Source: Syngnathus acus (lineage: Eukaryota; Chordata; Actinopteri; Syngnathiformes; Syngnathidae). Taken from it: 64,000 nt of DNA. Below the pieces are notes generated by a model. It was not told the DNA's origin. It saw nothing but the letters and a program-made list of their open reading frames with translations, and ran no database searches. Numbering within the stretch: position 1 is the stretch's first letter; each line of letters starts with the position of its first letter. Shown piece after piece: positions 1 through 11,600 of this stretch. Location: positions 1,423,967 through 1,487,966 of the forward strand of contig NC_051091.1 in NCBI RefSeq assembly GCF_901709675.1, given 5' to 3'. A program made the position numbers and the translations under genes.

Positions 1-1594
1 TGTTTTCATAAAATGCAATGCAACGACGATGTCAATGCAAACAGCGAAGTTTGTTCTTAGAGAGTATCCTAGCATAGAACACCCAGTAATCAGAGTGTTT
101 TCAGCAAAAATGTAAAAAGTAACAGTGGCAACCCAAGATGGCGGCCCTCTGGCTTCAAGCGTGAGGCCCAACAATGCATCACATATAAATTGGGGCCTAG
201 ATGGATGATGATGATGAAAACAGTTGGATGTGCTTAATTCTTCCACTTAATTCCATTGCTACAATATTATTGAAGAAAAAAAATTAGACTATAGTGCGTG
301 CGCAGATGATATTGCACTTTTTTTTAATGGGATTTGACAAACTTGATTGTTGCCACGGCAAAGTTGGACTTGCTTGAAATTTCAAAGACATGTAACTTGC
401 ATACATGCAATTTACGATCAGCGAACTAGTGCAAATGCATGTTCCTTTACTTTTCAAAGCCACTTTCCATTGTCAGCGGCGGAAGTCAGGTGATAATGCA
501 AATAATGACTCGCCGGGGGTGTGTGTGTGTGTGCAATGCAGATTGACGGTAGAAAAGGGTTTCCTCCATTCAAAAGCGCAAAATGAGCAAAATTGCTTTG
601 ACAATGTGAAGACACAGCTCCAAAGTGAACTTCAAAGAGTATCACAGCCTCCTGCTCTGCCTCTGAAGTCACACATTAACGCGCACATCCCAAGGTTGTC
701 TTATTATTTTACCATTAGCATTGAAAGTTTCTGCAAGATTACACGCTCATCATCATATTTTTTGATTTATTTTTTCCCCCAGTAGCGGCTTGACTCCCGT
801 ACGCGTTGAATATTCAATGCGTCATCTCTCCAGGGGTTTGGAGCTGCTGCGGTGCACTTCTATCATTGGAATGCAGGCAGGACTTGGGGTAAGCGTGTTC
901 CTCGAGCGCTGATTCACACTAATCCAAAGTCTGTCAGGACGGCGGCCGTTTGTTTAGTTCTGCATACCAAACGCTATTCTTTTGATTTGGACTTGCACTG
1001 GGCTCGAGGAGCCATGACAATTAGTTGGCTGTATCGAACTGATATCCAAGTCATGCTGAGACACTAATGCAGGCATCTGGAGTCAAATTTCCTGTCTGCA
1101 GGTTTGTGAAATATAGTTTAATTTTCATCCTTGGGGATGAGACACAGCATAGAATGAGCGAATAAGAACAAGGGGTCATGCTTTTCAAAGACTTATTGTG
1201 TCTTTTTTAATGAGGTCTCATCAAACATATTCAAACGTATTGATCATAAATGCATTGGACGAATCCATCTGTTGTGTTATCTAATATAAATATTTCAAGA
1301 CCAATTTCTCATCACGCAACAATTATGAGATTCTGATTCCAATACAGGCACCTGCAAATCTTGTGACGTTTCAATTTTGCGTTTTCTTTGTGATTGTGGA
1401 ACAAGATTTAATCAAAATAATCCACCCGTTTTTATCCTTCTCAGGAGGCTGCCAATTTTTTCCTGTACTGGCATCTGCTGTTGAATGAAATTGATGTCAG
1501 AGTGGCCATGGGGTCGCCTTGCGAACGTCACCGGAACAAATTCGGAAAAACAGGTGAGCTGTGGCAATCACTGCCATAAAACATGGAATGTAAC

Positions 1595-1770
1595 TTACCG
1601 TAATTTTCGGACTATAAATCGCACCGGAGTATAAGTCGCACCAGCCATAAAATGCCCAAAAAAGTGAAAAAAAAAACATATATATGTATATAAATCGCTC
1701 CTGAGTATAAGTCGCCCCTCCACCCAAACTATGAAAAAAACCGCGACTTATAGTCCGAAAATTACGGTAA
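1595..1770. mobile_element. Foldback MITE with 28-bp terminal inverted repeats
   Basis: The element starts TTACCGTAATTTTCGGACTA and ends with the reverse complement of this. The two 28-bp termini (1595-1622 and 1743-1770) match at 27 of 28 positions. The interior repeats the phrase 'tataagtcgc' several times in both orientations, so the whole element can fold into a long hairpin. This is the pattern of a non-autonomous DNA transposon family seen in many fish genomes. There is no coding capacity. A degenerate relative lies at about 48.6-48.8 kb. Confidence 0.8.
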
Positions 1771-3990
1771 TTGGAAAAATGTGTTGAAATTAGGACAACC
1801 AGAGTCTTTGAATTGTTCAACTTTACATGTTTCATTGCTTTTTTTGCTTGCGGACATTGCTATTAAAAAAAATGACTGCACTCAAAAAAACTGGCACAAA
1901 ACCTTACCTTTTGGCGGCTCCTTTGCATTTAAACTCATTGCCTCGGTGTATCTGGGAAACAAAGGGAAATACATTGGCAAATCTTTGTGACAATTATTTA
2001 GGTTAGATATGTGTCCCTCCTGCAACACACCAGATTGAAATGATCCAGATCATTATCATGAGCTTGCTGATGAGCTGATCATTTGAATCAAATGTGTTTA
2101 AAGAGGAATCATTTCAAAACATTGACAGGAAGACTGTAGACACTGGGAGTTCATACCACTGTCATCCGAAACCTCAGCACTACCACTTAACATGTAATTG
2201 TTCCCGCGTCATGTTGGTTAAATGTCCTCTAATAATGCCAAGTTTTATTCTTCTGTGTTGCGTGCCAGCAATGAATGTGTTTTGTCTTTGACTTACTTGT
2301 ACCCATAGCACAAAGTGTGTATTTTTTTTCTTCTTTTAAATAAGAATAGAATTAGCTCTGTGTCATTACTATTGCCCGGTGGCATTTTTCATTTTAATTT
2401 AAGAGACCATAGCCATGCTCATTTATTAATCACAGGGAAACACTCGCTAAAATAAACCACACTGTTATTGCAAATATCTGTTTAGTATTATTGGAGGAGC
2501 TTCAATGTTTAATGTTTACAAGAAAAGTTGTGATACTTGCGGTGGATTTACTTTTTAGTTTACTTAGACTGCTTTAACGTAACATTGGGGTAGCTATTAG
2601 TCAGAAAGAAATATTTAAAAATAGTAATCCTATATCCATTTTTCAAAATCTACTTTAGCCCAATGCTTTACTGTTTTTCAGTTTAATATTCAAAAGCATT
2701 CATTTAGAAATATTCTCCATTTAATAATTCATTCAAAATAAGAATCCAACATAACTTACTTGCAACCCTTGGTCGATCTGTCCGTTCCCCAATCTGTTTT
2801 CTCGTCTATCTAACGTGGAGGGCGTTGGCACCCCTATTTGTTTGGCAATAAAAGGCCGAAATCCTTACGTGGTCGAAATGCAGTTGGTAAAAAGCCATAT
2901 TAAAGCAGAAGTGAAGGGCAGCAGTTCCTTTTACTCATCCTAATAAAAGTGATAGCCTCACATTTGAACTGGAAACATAATCGTGACTTAATCTGCTATT
3001 GGCCATATTCATTGAACAATATACACCGTTAATAATGACAATATGAAACCTTTGACGACAGGAAGTTTACAATTTGGACAACAGATTGATGATATATGGC
3101 AGTCTGTTATTCATATATTTGAGTGGCATAGTTTTCTGATGCCTAGTAAGCTATGTTGGCGCTCTACTCTAACGACCCACAAAGCGTTGATCGCGAGTAT
3201 TCCCGCTGGCAGTGTCCTTGTAACGTGATCTTTCAACTGCGGACTTTAACGGCTGATAAACGTTAACATGAGACATTTTGTCACACTCCAAAGTGTCAAT
3301 GAAAAATCTCACAGCATCCCCTTTCTGCCGGGCAAGTCATGCAGCGTTATAAAAAGATGACAACTCATGAGGCGCAAGTGTGTTGAGCACGACTGGAGGC
3401 TCAGATTGTTTGGGGTCAAGCTCATCCAGAATGCCTGAATGGTCACCTAAATACCAAAATCTAGTCTATGGCTGGAGAACAACACTTTATTCGACCAGGA
3501 AAGAAATTGAAATTTGGACTGGTAGCTCCTCTTAAAGGTTATATGATAGGTACGGTAGAGGATCAAATGGTCATTTTACAGCTGTGTTAAATATGGAAGG
3601 GCAATGAAAAATGGTCGGACTGTTCTTAAGCCTGAAAGATGCCCTGTGATCCTTTAAGGTGTCATCAGCCCCTACAATTTCGCCATTTAAAAATATAACA
3701 GTATGTTGTAACCACATGTTGGATTTTGTCAGTTGGACATTTTAATATGAATGCCCCTTAAATTGTAAAAAAGATTTCCGGGAAAAAAATGCCGACAAAG
3801 TCTCATAGAACTTGGCTGGTATAGTGTTGGGACCCCTAGTACAGCTACATATTCATCAGTAATGGTCACAGCCAATCACATACATAAACAATACAGTGTC
3901 CTTTTATTAAGTGTGACAAAAACAGTTGCATGGAATTATTTAATGTATAAAATCCGAGTAAAAACAAACACATAGGTCGCAACTTGATGA

Positions 3991-3996
3991 TTTATT
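3991..3996 (-). promoter_or_regulatory. Candidate polyadenylation signal of igfn1 copy A
   Basis: AATAAA on the minus strand lies about 165 nt downstream of the copy A stop codon. A second AATAAA lies at 3903-3908. The position suits a short 3' UTR, but the choice between the two cannot be made from sequence. Confidence 0.35.
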
Positions 3997-4159
3997 TCAG
4001 TCATGATCCCGAAAGCATTTGTAGTTCATTTATAGCATTTCAAATAAACAAGTTACCACTATTAAAAATGACTATCCAGTCTTCCTTACATTACCTACTG
4101 CTTTTTTTTCCCTCTGTTCTCTCAAATAAAACAACATCCGATAAGGCCCTCCTGCTGAT

Positions 4160-5680
4160 TCAATCTGTGGAGAGAAAGAAAATGAAAAGAGGAACTACTA
4201 TACAGAATAAACCATGTCATTAAATTCAGATAAACCCACCTCTAACAATGAGTTTAGTGGAGCATTCTGCCTTGCCAAATGAGTTAATGGCAACAACTTT
4301 ATATTCTCCGCTGTCCTTTGGCCGCACTCTGAGAATATACATGCAGCATACGCCGAAAGAATTGGTGATATAGTAGTTTTTGTCTGAGTTGATACATTGG
4401 TCATTGAGGAACCAGGACACGCTGGGCGTTGGGAACCCTCGCACGGCACACGTCATGTAGACCTGGTAACCTTTTGGTGGTGCATGGAACTTCAGAGGGA
4501 CCAAGATGGATGGGGGTCTCTCAAAGCTGATATTGGTTGAGTTGATTCCTTTGTGCGGGATTGGAACTTGACAGAGAATAAAATGGATAAGATTTAATTG
4601 TATAATATGATCATTGTATCTTTCAAATTGAACTCAAAAGTTACAGTGCTAACATTCTTGGGATGAACTGTTGAGAGTAACAAACCTCTGTTGCCATTAA
4701 TTCCCCATGTTGGTGACTGCGACGGCTCCGACACCCCCATGTCGTTCTTGGCGAAGATCCGGAAATGATATTCAAGCCCCGGAAGGATGTTGGTAACTGT
4801 GTGTGTGTGGGTGAATAGGCGATCTGCAACAATTTTCCACACCCTGGTGTTGGAGTCGCGTTGAGCCACCCTGTAGTAAAGTCTGTCATCAAGCTCCTCG
4901 TCCGGCGATGGAGCCCATGTTATCACCACTTTGCCATGGACTGTTTGTTCCAATTCCACTGGGCCTGGGCTCTTTGGTTCATCTGGTTTCAAATATAGCA
5001 AACTATTAACATCTCTCTTTTGCAGGTGTGTATTTCTGAAATCTAGCCAAATCTAGTTTTACGTTAGTGACTTAGTCAGGGAACAGACCAGAAATTCGCT
5101 TTACAGTACGTGCGGTCCTGGCCGGAATTGAACCAGCAACCTTCCGGGTGTGGCTGCTCCAGTATCCACATTATGTAAATATTAATGATCCAAATCTTGC
5201 AAAATGTGGGACTTTATAAAGCTACAATTCAATGTAGTTTTAAAGAAATATCCAGCTTCACTGGTTGCACTTAATAGGAAACTTGGTTAAGATTGTTCTT
5301 ACCTGTAACTCTAACCTCAACATCAAAAGAAGCCTGTCCGACTGAGTTTTTGGCTATGATTGTGTAGCTGGCGGAGTCTGAGCGCTTCGATGAATGAATA
5401 ACAAGCTGGGACATTCCTTCAGAATTGATGACTTTCACCCAAGGGGGTAACGCTTCATCGTCCTTGAGCCATGTGATCTCCGGTGGGGGTTCAGCCTGCA
5501 TACATTAGATATCACTATCAAGTGATTGTCACAATGTAAATAAATCCATCAATAAAATAGAAAGTTTGAAGACTAATACTCACAGCTCGTGTGGCCATAC
5601 CTCATAGAGAATTTTTACACGTGCTGAATTTCCTGCTCTGATAACAACAAAGTCTTCTGGGTCTTTGAAGTAAGGCCTCA
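4160..5680 (-). CDS. igfn1: igfn1 A: C-terminal Ig6-FN3-Ig7 exons and stop
   Basis: Exons in transcript order are 5601-5680 and 5303-5495 (Ig6, split), 4686-4982 (FN3), 4240-4566 (Ig7) and 4160-4164 (two coding bases plus TGA). Ig6 shows ITWLKDD and SASYTIIAKN. The FN3 shows the PGPVELE opening, ITWAPSPDE and the LEYHFRIFAKNDMG strand. Ig7 shows YMTCAVRG, VSWFLND and DSGEYKVVAIN, that is the canonical Cys, Trp and Asp-x-Gly-x-Tyr positions, but the second Cys is replaced by Val. These correspond in order to C8-C9-C10 of myosin-binding protein C, the part that anchors that protein to the thick filament. Lengths 193, 297 and 327 nt are identical in all three copies. Confidence 0.9.
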
Positions 5681-8600
5681 CTGGATGGAAAGACAAAAAC
5701 ATCATCACTGCCTCAAGTTAACTCTTGTTATATTTACAGCAAGAGAGATAAACAACTTACTGTTGGGATTCTTTGCACACACCACTGCAGACGGGGGGCT
5801 CGGATCCCCCGCTCCAGACTCATTAATTGCAAGAACCCTGAACTCGTACTCTGCTCCTTCAGTGATGTCTTTAACTGCATAGTTGACATCTGCAGAGAAG
5901 GTGAAAAACAATGTGGCTGTCAAAACTGTCTACTCTTAATCATTTTATACAGGATGCTTGCATGTCTATGACTAACCTTCAATGGGTTCATTCACCGCGT
6001 TCAAGGAAATCCACTGATTTGTGTCCTTCTTCCGTTTCTCCACTTGGTAACCGATGATGGGTACTCCCCTGTCATCTTCGGGAGGGGTCCACGTCAGTGT
6101 GATACAGGTCTTTGATGCACTGACCACTTTGGGGGCACTGGGCGGCCCAGAAAGTACTGCAGTAAGAAACAAGTTAACATTCGTATTATCATTAGAAGGA
6201 ATAATTGGACGGCATCTACGCATTGACTGCAGAATATTTCCAAAAATATTCAGAGAGCCCAAGGGGATTGATTAATGAGATTTTTTTCAGTTTCTCACTC
6301 ATGATGCCAGCCATAATGCTATCAGCTGTCTCCAGGAATTCGCCAAGGCCTTCAGAGTTCTCGGCATAAATTCGATAGCTGTATTTCTTTCCGTGGGTCA
6401 CGTTCCTGTCCCTAAAGGTAGTCTTGTCGCCGGAGACATGTCCGAGTTTGGTCCACAGATTGTGGCCTGCCTGCTGGCGCTCAATGTTGTAGTTTGTGAT
6501 TGGGCATCCGCCGTCATCTTTGGGAGGTTTCCATTTGATCTCAATGAGAGACGAGGTTGTATCAAGCGTCTCCACCGGACCCTCTGGTGGACCTGGACGG
6601 TCTATGCAGAAAAACACAACTGTTTTATTTCTTTTAATTAGTGTGCAACACTTGGAACAAATGGACAAGTCTTATCTCGTCTGCATTTGGTGTTCATTGC
6701 TATTTCACATTGAGCTGGGCAAATACTATTCCATTTTTAGAAATATTTATTCAAAAATAAAGCAGCCTGCTTGGAATACAGCTTGAAAGGGGCACCCGTT
6801 TTTGCCCAGCTTTAGTATCTTACCGAGCACAAAAAGCTGAGAGGTAGCTTCTGCGGTCCCAAATGGATTTTTAAGTTGAATTTTAATTTCCCCCATGTCT
6901 GCCCGCAGGCAGTCTTTGAAGAGCAGCCGGCTGTGATTGGGCTCCTTCACAATCTTTACTCCTCCTCCATCTTTGACCTCTGAGCCATTCTTAGACCAAT
7001 TAACAGTCAAAGACTCCTGAGGTGCAAAGGGCATTTTGAAAGTTGCATTGTGGCCCACTCTCACTGTCAATGGCTTGCAGAACTTGTGAAGGTCGTCAGG
7101 GTCAAATTCCGGTACGTCTACAATGCACAAATAGTAATTGAGTGTAATGCATGCAAATGAGCACTTCTAACATTTTAACTCAAATATAGTACCTCCAACG
7201 GTGACCTTTCCTTGTGTACTCTGATCCCCTGATACAAAGCGGTACAGGCCAGAATCCTCATCTCGGCAGTTTTCAAAAGTCAGCATGTGAGAGGTGGACT
7301 TTTTGCTCGTGCTGATTCCAGCACCAGCACCTATCTAATAAATCACAAATGGAAAGAAAAGTCATTTTGCCTTGCGCTGCCATCCAAAATATAAATGGTA
7401 AGACAATATCATGGACGTGTTCTTATGTTTAGGTGTAATTAGAGCATTTCAAGACTTCAAATCTTCAACAACAAAAGAAAAATCATTTACTGGTTCTCCA
7501 TCTTTAAACCAGGTGCCGTCGCAGTCCATGTTCATCGTGACTTTTAGTACAGCTGACTTCCCACGTAGACAGTAGATATTAGAGAGTCCACATGTGATCA
7601 CAGGTTCTGAGAACAGCAATTGAGTGTGCTTAATAGAGTTAACCCAAAGGAACAATAAGAAATACCATGAATGATTTTTGCCTTACCATCTGTTGCAGCT
7701 ACAGGTGCTGGCTCAACGTTTACATGCGTACACTCATTATCTGACAAAGCAACCAAAAGAAAACGGCTCATTTATACATTAATCATGCAAATCCCTGAAA
7801 GTTTTTATTTCTTATTTTTCTTGGTATGTTTTATCTACAAAAGATACTGCGAGTGTACCAATTTCTTCAAATGCTTTTGAATGCTATTTTTAATCAGCTT
7901 CATGTTATTTTCCTGATGTAGAATATTAAATTTTCTTACCACTGTCTCCTGCCTCCGCAACCGCCGTATCAGAGGGCACATCTTCCGTTTTCTTATTTCC
8001 TGTTAAATATTCACACTTGTTGCTGGGTCAAAAATATATCAATGCAGGCAAACTGAAAGTTGATGAATAAAAAAAAAAGATGCAACTGCAACTCAAAAAT
8101 GAAGAAATGTTTTCAGATAAAACCGCATAATTCCATCCATATTGTCGTCCCTTCATGTTTTGGTGAAGTGTTGGGTTGGGCAGTCTTACCTGGTTTGGGA
8201 GTTTCAGATGGGAGTGGGGCTTCTTCTGCAGCTTTGATTTGTTCTTTCAGTTCCTCTTTCTGCTTCTCCAACTTTTCATGTTGCTCTTGAGCCACCTTCT
8301 GCAGGTCGATACCGGACCCCCCAGCCCTTGTTGTCTTCCTCATAGACTTCTTGCCCTTACCAGCATCTTTATCAGCTAGAGTGAGATGGGAGTACTGAAG
8401 TGCCGTTGATTATTTTAATAATGATCTAAATGTAGATTGAAGAACATACCTTCAACAACAAGCCAGGCGTTACATGATTTGATTCCTGCAGTGGCAGAAT
8501 AAATGCCTTTGTCTACAACCATGCAGTCTTTGACCACTAGTCTATGAATGAGCTTGTCCTCAGAAACCTCAATATCATATTTATCTCCTTGTTCCAAGGG

Positions 8601-11600
8601 CAGATTCTTTCCAAACCATGAAATCTTGGCAAGGGGCGTGGAAAGGACACACTCAAATATGGCGTCTTCTCTCTCCATCGCCTTTACTTCCTGAATTTTC
8701 ACCAAGAAGTCAACCATGGGAACTGAAATAGAATGATTTCAAAGAGGTAGTATCAACTAAGACTAACTGCAGCAATGCTTCAAGTAGGAGGAAAAAACAC
8801 CTAAAAATGTACGTTCTGATAACTTTTAGAACTGTGTTCACTTACTTTTCAAATCTGTGGAAAATACGTTCACATTAGCTACATCCAACTGGTAGAATCC
8901 GCCATCTTCTGGCATGAGATCCCTTATGCTGAAAATATACTTCCTCCCTACTCTCCTCAGACTGTGCTTCATCATATCTCCTAGTTCTTTTGTGTAGGGA
9001 ACCATTTCACCATCCTGTGGAGGGAAGTCACAATTCAGGGCCGGAATGCTTCAAGAAAACATACTGAAACATAAAATATTTGAAACAAGAATTAAAATAA
9101 AATCTGTATAGTATGAGCCACAGTTTCTACAAGAATGTTGATCTTTCAGCAAAGACACCGAATCCAGGTTAGTCCATGACCTTTGGTAGGATCGTAAATG
9201 GTGTAGCCTTGTTTTTACCTGACCTTATACAGGTATATTGAGCTGCTCTGCTCGATAAGTTCCATGTCAATCTCAAAGGATGCAGTACCGTCTGCATTCA
9301 CCCGGATAGGTCTCAGGTTGGATATGTTCTTGACAAACTGTGATAAAAAGAGAACAGAAATTAAGATAAGATAAGATAAGATAATCCTTTATTATTCCCT
9401 CAATGGGGAAACTCCTATGTTAGAAAATGGCAGAATGGCTGAATATGCGTTCTGTGACCATATGAAAAAATCCGTGTAACCTCAGCTTGTTCCTCTTCTC
9501 GTTCCTTCTTCATTTCATTGAGTTTCTTCAGCATCCAGCGAAAATCAGTCACTCCATACTCTGCACAGATTCTCTCGTAGTCTTTCTTATCAGCGCTAAG
9601 TAGCAGCTCCCAAAATTTAGGATCCAACTCTCCATCCTTCTTCTCTGCTTGCTCCGATTTTGGACGTACTTTACTGAAGAGAAGAAACAGGAGTGCTTTG
9701 CTGGGTTGGTGTTTTTTTGTTGTTGTTTTTTTTAAAGAAACATTATCTTAAAGATAGCTGACCTTTTCCGTAGGAATTTCTTAAAACCACCGTTGATGGG
9801 TTCTGTTGCATTTTGCTGGGCTTTGTTCTTTTTGTAGCCAACTGGAAAACACAAAAATTCCCTCGTTTGATTGATATAGAAATACATTTTAAGGACACAC
9901 AATAAAGATTTAACACCTGCCATTGATCATTTCTAACCCTGACAACAGATGGGTCTTACCTTCAATAACATTCAAAACAACTGTCACCATGGCTTGTCCG
10001 AATTCATTAGTCGCAAAACATTTGTATGTGTCTGCTTGAGCCGCTGTGACATTTGGCATCTGGAAGATTCAGAACATAGTGCTGTGCATTTCAAACCACA
10101 ATCTGTGTGTCAATATAGTAAAAGCACATTACAAGTCAAACAATAGACCAAATCCATTCATTATACTCTTTCACGGGGCGACACGGTGAATGACTGGTTA
10201 GCAAAGACAATGACAAACTGCTTTTCACATTTTCAACATACTATTTGGCGAATCACTTGCCTCAAATGTATGCTCATTGGAGTTGGCGTCATATTTGCTC
10301 TGATATTTTGAAGTGTCAGACACATCTCCATTATTTCTGCTCCATGACACAGTGGGTTTAGGATCTCCGGTGACAATGGCTTTAAAGAAAGCAAATTTCC
10401 CTGCAGAATGCAATCATTATTATCAATAGGTTTTTGCTCTCTGAATTGCAAAATTGATGATTTAAAGTTAATTGAGTTAGTCATTAGTACCTACCTTCTT
10501 GAATAGTCAAAGCAATTGGCTTGCGGGTAAAGTCTGGATGACTCCTCCCCTCTGGCAGCGTCTCTATGAACTGGGTAATCATCACTCCGGGAACACGAGA
10601 CCTTTTCCGGATACCCACTGAGAAACCATTGCCGAAACTATTATGTCTTTGTCAGTGGAAATGATCAAATGAAAAGCTCCAACCCGAAACTCATTGTCAT
10701 GTTTAATCACATCACCACTATTTTTAAAGCATGCTGTGACCCATTTTAATAGGCTACATGAAGTATTACAATGTCAATTGAATTGAACCTGTAAAGTACA
10801 CTGGTTGGAATATGCCCCCTTCCGCGCCCATCGCATGCTATCTGATTAATCCTATTTCCTTGGGAATCCATGCCTCATTTCCATGCTGAGAACCGGGCAT
10901 GTGCAGATAGACTGCTCGTGGTGCTCCAGCACCAGTATTTTTGTCCCAAATGACAAAAGTGTCCTGGCCATTTTTTTATTAATCACAAGGTGCAAAAAAG
11001 AACTTAAAAAAAAGCCCTCTGTCATCACTCACCTCCCAAAGAGTCTTGATTTGGGTATTTTTTATTTCTGCCCTTCATTGTGCAGTGCTCACATGCCTTT
11101 TCCATTTGAACAATATACCTATTTATCAATGATAGCTAGCCTTTTTAATTTGATTGCAGCTTTCATTCACCTCCATTATAAACCTTTTTTTTTTTACATA
11201 ACATAACATAAATTACTACATAGATTAAAAACTGTGCACGTGCCTGCCAGAAACCAATATTTTATACCAAGGCTGCAGATCTACATATGACAAATGGTAT
11301 CTGTTGCATAGCAGTAGGTCATGCATCCGTAAATATGAGGGAGGAAGAAGTATTAAGATGGGTGATAAATAGCAAGCTTCTCTGGAAGTCCCCTAAGCCT
11401 ACCTTCGTTTTCTGCAGCGGGGCCTGATAAGGTAGAAAAGCACACAACAGTATAAGTCAGGACAGTCATATTGGCTTAACCCATTCAACTGAGATAATGT
11501 AAATAAAAAATAAAAAATACTTGACAACAGTCTGTGCAGTAATACAGGACTAAACGTAATCATTTCCATTTAGGTCATGTTTTTTCTCATCTTGAAACAA

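Larger units (their letters stand above)
1..4159. other. 3' flank of igfn1 copy A, no gene recognised
   Basis: This stretch follows the stop codon of copy A on the minus strand. It is AT-rich, has only short open frames without splice context or family resemblance, and contains one foldback MITE (1595-1770), a short GT run near 520-533 and the probable end of the copy A transcript near 3.99 kb. I see no RNA gene or exon I can defend. Confidence 0.6.

Noticed and set aside
405-785. Open frame of 126 codons on the plus strand
   Set aside because: It is low in resemblance to any family, has no splice context, and lies in AT-rich repeat-bearing flank. It is compatible with chance.
832-889. Exon-like piece (CTCTCCAG acceptor, GTAAGC donor) on the plus strand
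   Set aside because: It stands alone: no neighbouring exon of matching phase and no recognisable protein wording.
5110-5150. tRNA-like B box and anticodon-side sequence
   Set aside because: There is no A box, acceptor stem or anticodon loop. It is a SINE fragment, not a tRNA gene.
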